A stretch of DNA of 40,692 bases. Origin: a virus. This document shows, one piece after another, positions 29,555 to 37,930 of the stretch. The translations under genes were made by a program, and so were the position numbers. Position 1 is the first letter of the stretch, and every line of letters starts with the position of its first letter. Location: the IMG/VR virus record IMGVR_UViG_3300006802_000199, positions 1 through 40,692 of that record; one strand, written 5' to 3'. A model generated the notes under the pieces. It made no database searches and had not been told where the DNA came from. It saw only the letters and a program-made list of their open reading frames with translations.

Positions 29555-32500
29555 ATGGCAAAGGTACTACAGACTTTTTTATCTTTTAAATACTTTCAAG
29601 ATGCGGCAGGAGTAAACTATCTTATAGTTAATTCTTCTGGAGAAAACCCTGTTATATCTTTAACGCCTTCAGGTAGTATTAGAGTTAGTTCAGAGACTAG
29701 ACAGGTTTTAAGAGATGGTACTAACGAGATAGTACAAACTTATACTGGTTCAGGAGACGTAACAGCTCTTTTTAATAATAAGGCTACCACACAAATATCT
29801 ATAGTAGAGCCATCATCTGCAGAAGCTTTATCAGTTCCTTTTGGAAGCTTACAAAGATCTTTTTCATTTGATGTTGCATCTGGCAGTGATACTGGATATG
29901 ATATTTCTGACGCCTTATACTATGACAAAACTGTACATAAACAACTTGTAATATTTCCAGAATCTAGAAACCCACATTTAGATACAAGCTCAAGAACAGA
30001 TTTTTACTATTTATCTTCAGGGAATACAGCTTATATAGCTTCTAGTGATTTACAGAATCAGTTTTTAAATAGTATTAGATATACAAACAGAGGATCTGAA
30101 TCAGGAAACTTAGGTAAGATTAGAGGAGGTTTTGATGATAATAGTGCATTATTATTTACTTGTACTCCAGAGATAACAGGCACAAGCCAGCCAAAAGTAA
30201 GAGGTGGTATCGTGTCTGTAGCAATGCAGCCTAGAGATTTAATTACAAATAGAGTATGTTTAGATCCTACAGCTTCAAACTATTATTTAACAGGATGTGT
30301 TAATGAACAGCTTCCTTGTACAGATTCTGGTGTTACTCATGCAGATGATTGTGACGGAATTGCTCTTACTTCACAAAGACTTAATAGTTATGTTAATGCA
30401 AATGGAGGATGTTGTGAATACACTACTGGCTGTGATGGATATGCAGTATCTATAGGATCACAAACTCCAGCAGATACAGATACAGCTAATGGTACTATTG
30501 ATGTTACAGTTACAAATGGTACTACAAACTATTCAGCTACTATACAAGCTATAAGCTTAGACAATCCTACATTAACATACACTACAAATACTGTTAATAG
30601 TATATCTACAGATACATTTACTATTAGTAGTTTATTTCCAGGAACATATTCTATTTCAGTAACAGATTCTACATCAGGAACAGCTTGTACAGCTGAATCG
30701 TCTTTTACAATTAGAGAAGATATATCTGATGTAGATGGAAGCTATGGATGTAAAACTAACTCAAACGCAATTAATTTTGATAGCAGTGTTACTACGCACT
30801 ATGAAAGTTCTTGTGTATTTTGTGATGCTACAACAGGACTTTTATTTGCAGGTAGTGGCAAATATTTACAAACATTAGGACCAGCTTTTGTGCAATTGCC
30901 TGGTGGATCTCCAAATATACCTGCAACTTCAGACCCTTCAGGTACTTCTCTTAGTGATGGTTCACTTATATTTGCAGGATTTGATTTTGCTGGATCATAT
31001 AATGTTTTACCTGCTCCAAATAATTTAGATTTTAGCCCTGCATCAGAGTTTACTACTAGTAATCAGGCTAGCCCAATTGACTATAGGTTATATAAACCAA
31101 ATATGTATCTAAGTCCTGGAACTGTACAAGCGACCATAGATGCGGGACAAAGCGGGCTTACTTTCATTGCTAATAACTCTACCTTAGTTACTACGGTAGC
31201 AACTACCGGAGGAGCTCATACATTTACAGGTCTTACAGAAGGTGATTATTATGTTGTAGCTGTTTATGATAATGATGGAACACAAGATGGAGATGATGAG
31301 GTAGAACAGTGTTATACAATTAGTTCCTACATGGGTGTAGGGCAAAGTGGTTGTACGGATAAAGATGCTCCAAACTTTAATCCTGATGCTACTGTTGAGG
31401 ATGGATCATGTTTTGTTGAGGGAGAGACAGAAAGCTGTGATCAGCCAAAGCTTAGATTTGAACTTGAAGCGAGTTGTAATCCACAATACGGAATTGTAGA
31501 TATAAAATTTACAAATTTCTTTGCTACGAATCCTGCTGTATTTGACGCAGGAGTTAATGGATTTAATGTTGCTGGAGGATATTATAATGGGCAGTTTATT
31601 AATGGAGGGTCGTCAACTTCACCTACTAGTCTTGATATAGCCGGTCGACAAGTAGCTGCAAAATTTGTTTGGTTTAATGTGCTATGCTATGGTATATTTA
31701 ATCCCAATGAAAATGATGGAGCATATACAAATGGAGATATGGGGCTTCCTTCTGGCGCTCAGGGAGATTTTGATACATCGGGCGACCCGATGGGAGGCGT
31801 TATTCCAGGATACGGACAAAACTTTACACATGGTTTTGTAATAGAACATGCTGTTGTAATGGGAGATGGCACTCTGATTAGTTCAGGAGATGATACTCTT
31901 AGAGAGTTTATGATAAGCCCTAATATTAGTATTTATAGTCAATGGATTTGTGATGCAATAGCTAGTTATGGGGTTCCTCAAGGAGTTCAAGTTTCATACA
32001 ACTACGGAGAATTAAATGTTTACAGTGAGAATGTTACTGAATTTATTCCTTTTACTCCAGCCCAACAAGCTTCAATGGATGCTTGCTGTCTTACAGAAGA
32101 GCCTGAAACTCCAGGATGTACAGATCCACAAGCTAGCAATTATAACCCAGCTGCAACAACAGATGATGGGACTTGTGACTACCCAGAGCCGAATGATATA
32201 TTAGGATGTACTGATGTAACTGCTAACAACTATAATGCAGCAGCTACAATTGACGATGGATCTTGCGAGTATGGAAATGCAGGTTCTTGGGTTGTTAAAA
32301 TATGCAACGTTTGTGATTTTGATCTAGATGAACCTAATGGATATGTTACAGAGGCTGAGTGTTTACTTGCCGCAGCAAATGAATCTGATTGCTGTTTGCT
32401 AGAAGAGTATCAAAGTACAGGCAATATAACATTTAGTAGTGGAGGATCTACTTCAACATATAATAGTGATACAGGATTATGTGATGATGATTCTACAGGT

Positions 32501-33919
32501 AGTTTAACTTTTAATCTTCCTGATGCAACATCTTTACTATCAAATATTACAAATCCAAATGGGGTAGGATATATATGGTTAGTACAGCATAATGCTGGTC
32601 AATTTGCATACGGAAGTTGGTTTACAGGACAGGTTAATAATGCATCTATACCAAGTTATGGAGGAAATGCTCCATATGATATACTTACAGCAAACACTCA
32701 AATAGTTTTAAATAATGTGCCTAGTGGTGCATATATTATATCTGTTTCATTATATGACAGTGCATTTCTAAATTCTAATGGAGAGATAGATCTTCCTGTT
32801 ACAACAGCAAATAGTATTCTAGGACAATGCGCACAATTATCTGGTACAGGTAATGTAGTGTTAGAAGACTGTGATGACAATGCTGGTACTACTAATATTC
32901 ACGGCTGTTTAGATCCAACTGCTACAAACTATCTTGTAAATTGTGCAGGAGTTTCTGTTCCAAATGCAAATGTAGATGATGGATGTTGTGAGTATGTAAA
33001 TGATCCACCGCCAAGTGGATGTTTATGTTCAGATATAGCAGGAGTACTTACTTATGATCCTAGCTGCTGTCCAGATAATCCAAGCTGCGGTTGCATGGAC
33101 CCAAATGCTTTGAATTATAATCCAAACGCTAATTATCAAGATGGCACATGCCCTTGTGAATATGAGTATAATGGATGTATAGAAGATTGCGATGGAGTAA
33201 CCACAACTATGCCAGGATGCGTTCCAAAAGGTATTAAGAGATTATTAGATTATAATGCTGAATGTATTGCACGAGCTGGCAATAGATTTTACACTAAACA
33301 TATAACTGGTCTAGGCAGTGATTGTTCTAACATGGAAACATGGAAAATGATTATTATACAAGACCTAATGTCTAGACAAGGATTGCCTTGTATATACAAC
33401 TGTACAGATCCTTCAACTCCTAGTTTAGAATTTGCAGAAACATCTTGTAAAGATAACTGGATTAGTTCAGGCAGTCAGTTCTGGAGTCCTTCAAATGCAA
33501 GTGCATTTACTATAGGGTCATATGTAAGAAGACCTTATACACCAAACCCAAATAATTTACCAGCTCCTTATTATGTAGCAATATCTAATACAGGTTTGGA
33601 TGTAGATCCATTTGCTAACGATCCTGAAAGCGGTTGGAAAAAGTGTATAACTTATCAGATACTAGATGAGACGCAAGATTATTTACAAAATTTTCTTAGT
33701 TTTGCAAAAGAGTATTGTAAAGATTGTGGTATACCAGCTTATAGACGAACAAGTTCAAAAAGCTCTAATGTTACAAGTGGATTTAATGTTGGAGGAACTA
33801 GTGTGACAGTAAATGGAGCTACGTTTGATGATGTAGCAGATCAATCAGATTTAACTGGTCCTTTAGGATCAACAGACGATAGCGATGAAATTGCAGGTAA
33901 GACGATTTTGCAGGTTTAA
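29555..33919 (+). CDS. Giant Cys-repeat tail/fibre protein, 1454 aa
   Basis: Largest gene of the window. N-terminal 300 residues are beta-rich and phage-like (VLQTFLSFKYFQDAAGVNYL). The middle has several copies of a Cys repeat of the form GC-D-x-A-x-NYNP-x-A-DDGSC (clear copies around 31350-31410, 32115-32175, 32200-32270 and 33090-33150) plus immunoglobulin-like stretches (FTISSLFPGTYSISVTDSTS). The last 250 residues are a different domain with many aromatic residues (TWKMIIIQDLMSRQGLPCIY). There is no signal peptide, so it is assembled in the cytoplasm into the virion, probably as a tail spike, fibre or adhesin. The same repeat recurs in the secreted protein at 37930. Confidence 0.7.
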   Translation: MAKVLQTFLSFKYFQDAAGVNYLIVNSSGENPVISLTPSGSIRVSSETRQVLRDGTNEIVQTYTGSGDVTALFNNKATTQISIVEPSSAEALSVPFGSLQRSFSFDVASGSDTGYDISDALYYDKTVHKQLVIFPESRNPHLDTSSRTDFYYLSSGNTAYIASSDLQNQFLNSIRYTNRGSESGNLGKIRGGFDDNSALLFTCTPEITGTSQPKVRGGIVSVAMQPRDLITNRVCLDPTASNYYLTGCVNEQLPCTDSGVTHADDCDGIALTSQRLNSYVNANGGCCEYTTGCDGYAVSIGSQTPADTDTANGTIDVTVTNGTTNYSATIQAISLDNPTLTYTTNTVNSISTDTFTISSLFPGTYSISVTDSTSGTACTAESSFTIREDISDVDGSYGCKTNSNAINFDSSVTTHYESSCVFCDATTGLLFAGSGKYLQTLGPAFVQLPGGSPNIPATSDPSGTSLSDGSLIFAGFDFAGSYNVLPAPNNLDFSPASEFTTSNQASPIDYRLYKPNMYLSPGTVQATIDAGQSGLTFIANNSTLVTTVATTGGAHTFTGLTEGDYYVVAVYDNDGTQDGDDEVEQCYTISSYMGVGQSGCTDKDAPNFNPDATVEDGSCFVEGETESCDQPKLRFELEASCNPQYGIVDIKFTNFFATNPAVFDAGVNGFNVAGGYYNGQFINGGSSTSPTSLDIAGRQVAAKFVWFNVLCYGIFNPNENDGAYTNGDMGLPSGAQGDFDTSGDPMGGVIPGYGQNFTHGFVIEHAVVMGDGTLISSGDDTLREFMISPNISIYSQWICDAIASYGVPQGVQVSYNYGELNVYSENVTEFIPFTPAQQASMDACCLTEEPETPGCTDPQASNYNPAATTDDGTCDYPEPNDILGCTDVTANNYNAAATIDDGSCEYGNAGSWVVKICNVCDFDLDEPNGYVTEAECLLAAANESDCCLLEEYQSTGNITFSSGGSTSTYNSDTGLCDDDSTGSLTFNLPDATSLLSNITNPNGVGYIWLVQHNAGQFAYGSWFTGQVNNASIPSYGGNAPYDILTANTQIVLNNVPSGAYIISVSLYDSAFLNSNGEIDLPVTTANSILGQCAQLSGTGNVVLEDCDDNAGTTNIHGCLDPTATNYLVNCAGVSVPNANVDDGCCEYVNDPPPSGCLCSDIAGVLTYDPSCCPDNPSCGCMDPNALNYNPNANYQDGTCPCEYEYNGCIEDCDGVTTTMPGCVPKGIKRLLDYNAECIARAGNRFYTKHITGLGSDCSNMETWKMIIIQDLMSRQGLPCIYNCTDPSTPSLEFAETSCKDNWISSGSQFWSPSNASAFTIGSYVRRPYTPNPNNLPAPYYVAISNTGLDVDPFANDPESGWKKCITYQILDETQDYLQNFLSFAKEYCKDCGIPAYRRTSSKSSNVTSGFNVGGTSVTVNGATFDDVADQSDLTGPLGSTDDSDEIAGKTILQV

Positions 33920-33949
33920 GCTAACATAACAATAATAAAATAAAATAAA

Positions 33950-35476
33950 ATGGCAGAAATAACATCACTAAGTACCCTTGCAAAAACTAGCGTAGATGCT
34001 AATGAATTTTTATTAGTAGCCAACTCTAGCACAAAAGCTGCTAAAAAGTTACAACTACAAACATTGTTTCCGGCAGTGTCTACAGCAGGTACAAGTTCAG
34101 AAACATTATATACTAGTGCAACATTAACAAATAAAAACCAGATAGTATTTAAGGGTATTGCTTCTGGAGATACAGGTTTGTTAACAGTAGCAACTACTTC
34201 AAGTAACATAGTATTAACGGTATTAGAAGCAGGCATAGACCTTAGTTTGTGTAACAATGCAACATCAGGCTTTTTGACTGGTGTAGATTTTTCAGGTACA
34301 GTTACTGGTACATGTGCGGTTACAAATGGAGGCACAGGATTATCCACTATAGTTAAAGGGGCAATATTATATGCTAGCGCAGATGATGCTATTTCAGCTA
34401 CATCGGCAATGTCTACAGATGGACAACTGCTAATAGGTAATGCAACTAATGGTTATCCATCAGTAGCAACACTTGCAGCCGGATCTAGTAATCTAACTAT
34501 TGTTAATGGAGCAGGTACAATTACTCTTGATGCTAACTTATCAAGTCTAGCAGCTAATCTAGATACAGGTAGTTATAACATTGACTTAAATACTAACTAT
34601 ATTAGTGATGATGGATCTGATAGAGGTTTATATGTACATACTAATGGTAAAGTAATACTTAACGACTCAGGATCTACACTAACAACAGGAGATGCTACAG
34701 GGCAGTTAAACATACAAGGTACAACTACTACAGCAATTAAGATAGGTAACTCTGGTGCATATCAAGCTAATTATGATATTACAACTACAACATCATCATC
34801 AGGAACTGCAGGAGCTAAATTACACATTTACGCAGGTACTGCAGGTGGTGGAAATATGGCTGGTGGTCTTCTTGGATTATATGCAGGAACAGCTACAGGC
34901 AGTGGAGCTGGAGGAAATGTAGATATAGTTGCAGGAGATGCTGCGTCAGGAACGCCTGGTAGTGTACGAGTAAGAACTTATACAACTGGAGGAACAGCAA
35001 CTACAGCAATAACTGTAGACAGTTCACAAGATGTTGCAGTAAATGCAGGTAAGTTATTTGTATCTGCTAAACCTATTTATGCAAGAGCATCTAGTACAGC
35101 AGCATTTATACAATATCAAGGTGCGCCAGCTACTACAGATGATGGTACTACAGCAGTATCAGCTGCTAATATACTAACAGGTATTGTGCAGTGTACACCT
35201 ACAGCTGATAGATCTAAAGCTACAGATACTGCATCTAATTTAGTATCAGGTTTGGATTTAACAGCAGATAATGATAGTTTTGATTTTAGTTTTATTAATT
35301 TAACAACTGACGGACAAGATAACGTAACGCTTACAGGAGGAACAGGTGTAACACTTGTAGGTAATATGGTAGTACACGCACAGGATGCAACAGATGATGC
35401 AGTATCTATTGGTGTAGGAAGATTTAGAATAAGAAGAACCGGTGCTAGTGCAGTAACTATGTACAGAATCGGATAA
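33950..35476 (+). CDS. Tail fibre-like protein, 508 aa
   Basis: Thr/Ser/Gly/Ala-rich, low-charge sequence typical of trimeric beta-structured fibres. The N-terminal stretch EITSLSTLAKTSVDANEFLL is a common attachment region in marine phage fibres. It is followed by TNGGTGLSTI, a motif shared with the partial fibre gene at the window end, then a Gly-rich repetitive shaft (AGTAGGGNMAGGLLGLYAGT) and a compact C terminus (VGRFRIRRTGASAVTMYRIG). Probably part of the host-recognition apparatus. Confidence 0.65.
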   Translation: MAEITSLSTLAKTSVDANEFLLVANSSTKAAKKLQLQTLFPAVSTAGTSSETLYTSATLTNKNQIVFKGIASGDTGLLTVATTSSNIVLTVLEAGIDLSLCNNATSGFLTGVDFSGTVTGTCAVTNGGTGLSTIVKGAILYASADDAISATSAMSTDGQLLIGNATNGYPSVATLAAGSSNLTIVNGAGTITLDANLSSLAANLDTGSYNIDLNTNYISDDGSDRGLYVHTNGKVILNDSGSTLTTGDATGQLNIQGTTTTAIKIGNSGAYQANYDITTTTSSSGTAGAKLHIYAGTAGGGNMAGGLLGLYAGTATGSGAGGNVDIVAGDAASGTPGSVRVRTYTTGGTATTAITVDSSQDVAVNAGKLFVSAKPIYARASSTAAFIQYQGAPATTDDGTTAVSAANILTGIVQCTPTADRSKATDTASNLVSGLDLTADNDSFDFSFINLTTDGQDNVTLTGGTGVTLVGNMVVHAQDATDDAVSIGVGRFRIRRTGASAVTMYRIG

Positions 35477-35501
35477 CATTAACCAATTAATTATATAGAC
35501 A

Positions 35502-35903
35502 ATGAAAGTAAAAATGAAAAATGGTGAGTTTGTTGAATTATTTAACGGACTAAGTGCAGTGAATTCCTTGAAAGGAGTTAAGTTTGGATTATTAGTATCT
35601 AAGAATATTAGAGTAATACAAGAAGAACTTAAGGACATCGAAGAAGCTAGCAAGCCTAGTGAAGAGTTTTTAGGACTATCACAAAAAATGCAGGTTCTTA
35701 TGAATCAGAAAGATGATGAAGCAATAGCTAAGTTAGAAGAAGAGAATAAAGAACTTGTGGATGCAAGAAAAGAACAGTTGGCTGAAGTAGATAAACTACT
35801 ATTAGAAGAAACTGAAATTGAGCTGCATGCTATACCAGAGGACTGTTTACCGGCAGATATTACTGGAGAACAAATTATTAACATTGATAAAATTATTGAA
35901 TAA
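35502..35903 (+). CDS. Coiled-coil protein, 133 aa, tail-fibre cassette
   Basis: A short basic start (MKVKMKNGEFVELFNGLSAV) is followed by a long heptad helix (about residues 60-105: AIAKLEEENKELVDARKEQL) and an acidic end. Genes of this type lie beside fibre genes in many marine phages and may act as fibre chaperones or assembly catalysts. The family function is not known to me. Confidence 0.5.
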   Translation: MKVKMKNGEFVELFNGLSAVNSLKGVKFGLLVSKNIRVIQEELKDIEEASKPSEEFLGLSQKMQVLMNQKDDEAIAKLEEENKELVDARKEQLAEVDKLLLEETEIELHAIPEDCLPADITGEQIINIDKIIE

Positions 35904-36265
35904 TGGCAACATTAACAGCAAAATTAACATTAACAAGTAACAACGCTACAAGCGATGCATTAAATCTTAGCGTTTCAAAAACAGTAGTAGTCGGAGAGCC
36001 TATAGTAGCTATATCAAGACAGACTATAACAACAGCTGATGACCAGGAGTTAGTGGACGAAGGAACTAGTGGAGTGTTTTACTTCTATGCTAAAAACACT
36101 GACTCAACTAACTTTGTTATACTTCAAACTACAGCAAGTGTACAGTACGCTAGATTGAATCCTGGTGAGTTTGCATTTTTCCCTATAAATGACGGGGCTG
36201 GTTTAGAAGCAAGAGCTGATACAGCTAGTTGTATTTTAGAATACGCATACTGGAAAAAAGCATAA
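35903..36265 (+). CDS. Small virion-associated beta protein, 120 aa
   Basis: Beta-rich, Thr/Ala-rich protein (TLTAKLTLTSNNATSDALNL, GVFYFYAKNTDSTNFVILQT, LNPGEFAFFPIND) with a jelly-roll-like rhythm. Such 110-130 residue proteins are frequent in fibre cassettes of marine phages. Stop/start overlaps on both sides (TAATG) tie it to the coiled-coil protein and the following membrane protein gene. Confidence 0.5.
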   Translation: MATLTAKLTLTSNNATSDALNLSVSKTVVVGEPIVAISRQTITTADDQELVDEGTSGVFYFYAKNTDSTNFVILQTTASVQYARLNPGEFAFFPINDGAGLEARADTASCILEYAYWKKA

Positions 36266-37299
36266 TGACAAGAGTAGTTATATTTTTATTTTTAGCATTT
36301 CTTACAACTGCAGTAAATGCACAGTTTAAGAAACCATTTAAGTTTTCTACATTTTATGTAGCAGTAAATGGTGGCACATCTTTGGCTGATGAAAATATAT
36401 ATTCAGTAGATAATAGTTACTTAGGGGTAGATACAGTTCTAACCCCTTATGACTATTCTCTTACAATGGGCATACGTAAAATCAAGAGGTTTGGATATGA
36501 AGATAGAAGAACATTTAAAGATGGTACAGAAGCTGCTTACGGTGATGCTGCTACTATTGGCTTATCTCCATTCGAGTATCTATTTGAAGTAGACTACAGA
36601 AGACAAGAAGGTATAGAGTATTTAGACCAGCAACATTTTATAAGATATGTAAAGCCAGTATGGATGGCAAAAGTTGCATATATTAAAGAAGGTTTTGCAG
36701 ACATTGAGTATTTTGAAAGTACACAAAGATTACGACTACTTGGTAACAAAAAGTTATCATTTAATCTAGGTACAGTTCAAAGACTTGCAGAGCCTTATGG
36801 TTATGATCCACTAGAAGAGTGGTTAATAGCTTCAGGACAACTACATTACACCTGCTTAGCTATTGAAGAAGGATATAGCGTAGATGTATACGAATCTGAG
36901 TATAGAGATCCGGATGGTAATTTAGTAGCAGAAAATGCAACTGTTTGGAATCAGGTGGTAATTCCTGAAGTACTTAGTAACTATGTAGAAAAGAAAAAGA
37001 ATGAGCTACCTAATCAGTGGCAACATTCGTTAGTAGTAGGGTTTGATTTTTACCACTACAAAAAAGATTTTTGGTTACACTCTTGGGGTAACCTAATGCC
37101 ATATCACTATGATGGTAGTGGCGAATATTCGTACCACAACTTTAATGATGGAGAACAATGGTATGACTACTCAGGAGGATTAATCTTTGGTTACAACTTA
37201 AATAGAAATGTAGGTTGTTTCATTGAAGGTAAATATAACAAGTACTGGAATAGAGAATGGTACGACTTTAAATTTGGTGTAAATTATAGAATATTTTAA
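36265..37299 (+). CDS. Exported outer-membrane beta-barrel protein, 344 aa
   Basis: ATG 36265 overlaps the previous stop. It begins with a clear Sec signal peptide (MTRVVIFLFLAFLTTAVNA, cleavage before QFKK). The mature part alternates aromatic and polar residues in short strands (FSTFYVAVNGGTSL, LFEVDYRRQEG, HSLVVGFDFYHYKKDFWLHS). It ends in KFGVNYRIF, and a C-terminal Phe preceded by alternating residues is the outer-membrane protein assembly signal. The product is therefore expected in the host outer membrane, not in the virion. Possible jobs: receptor masking, superinfection exclusion, nutrient uptake or help in lysis. No specific family recognised. Confidence 0.65.
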   Translation: MTRVVIFLFLAFLTTAVNAQFKKPFKFSTFYVAVNGGTSLADENIYSVDNSYLGVDTVLTPYDYSLTMGIRKIKRFGYEDRRTFKDGTEAAYGDAATIGLSPFEYLFEVDYRRQEGIEYLDQQHFIRYVKPVWMAKVAYIKEGFADIEYFESTQRLRLLGNKKLSFNLGTVQRLAEPYGYDPLEEWLIASGQLHYTCLAIEEGYSVDVYESEYRDPDGNLVAENATVWNQVVIPEVLSNYVEKKKNELPNQWQHSLVVGFDFYHYKKDFWLHSWGNLMPYHYDGSGEYSYHNFNDGEQWYDYSGGLIFGYNLNRNVGCFIEGKYNKYWNREWYDFKFGVNYRIF

Positions 37300-37301
37300 A
37301 A

Positions 37302-37577
37302 ATGGCAAAAGAACTTAACGAAGAAACAGGGTTCAACATAAGTGTAAAGACATTAATAGGTATAGGTTTTGCAATGGCAACCTTGATAGGCATGTGGTTT
37401 ACGCTACAAGCAGACATAGCAGAAGCAAAAGAGCTTCCTAAACCAGAGATTTCTAAAATGGAATTTGACATGAAAGACGTTAACATCCGTCAATCTATCA
37501 AGAATACAGAGCGTAATGTGGAAAAGCTAGAAGAACGTATGATCCGCATGGAAGATAAAATTGACGCATTAAAATAA
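37302..37577 (+). CDS. Membrane-anchored coiled-coil protein, 91 aa (i-spanin/XhlA-like)
   Basis: A single transmembrane helix (about 17-36: LIGIGFAMATLIGMWFTLQA) follows a short charged N terminus. The C-terminal 50 residues form a heptad coiled coil (SIKNTERNVEKLEERMIRME). This N-in, C-out layout is that of inner-membrane spanins and of XhlA-type holin partners. Neighbouring exported proteins favour a lysis or envelope role. The ORF ends in a TAATG overlap with the thioredoxin-like gene. Confidence 0.6.
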   Translation: MAKELNEETGFNISVKTLIGIGFAMATLIGMWFTLQADIAEAKELPKPEISKMEFDMKDVNIRQSIKNTERNVEKLEERMIRMEDKIDALK

Positions 37578-37930
37578 TGGAAAAGAGAACAGAATGGAAA
37601 CTACTTTGCATGTACTTATTAGTATTGTTTTTCTTGGTGGTCTCGCATACTGCTTTTTGTCAAGTAACCGCGATTCATTTTAACGCTGATTTTAACTCAG
37701 CTAATAATGTTGAATGGTTTTCTAAATTAAAAGAATGCGATAAGAAAACTCTTTTAATAGAAGAGGATAATAACCAAACCAAGTATGAAATAGCAATTGT
37801 ACCTACTATTGTAATATTTGATGATGGTGAAGAAGTAAAACGTTTTCAAGCAGACATTAGTTTTAAAATGGTTGCTACTAGAGAAGAGATACAAGAATAT
37901 ATTGAAGAACTTATAATAAGCAAATTCTAA
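37577..37930 (+). CDS. Secreted thioredoxin-fold protein lacking CXXC, 117 aa
   Basis: Signal peptide with hydrophobic core MYLLVLFFLVVSHTAFC and likely cleavage before QVTAIHF. The mature part follows thioredoxin topology: strand TAIHFNADFN, a helix where the WCxxC site should be (NNVEWFSKLKEC, no CXXC), strand KTLLIEED, the cis-proline motif IVPTIVIFDDGEEVKRF, and the last helix EEIQEYIEELI. The redox pair is missing, so it should act as a binding or chaperone module rather than an oxidoreductase, in the periplasm. It lies inside the exported-protein cassette, just before the T9SS-sorted protein. Confidence 0.68.
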   Translation: MEKRTEWKLLCMYLLVLFFLVVSHTAFCQVTAIHFNADFNSANNVEWFSKLKECDKKTLLIEEDNNQTKYEIAIVPTIVIFDDGEEVKRFQADISFKMVATREEIQEYIEELIISKF

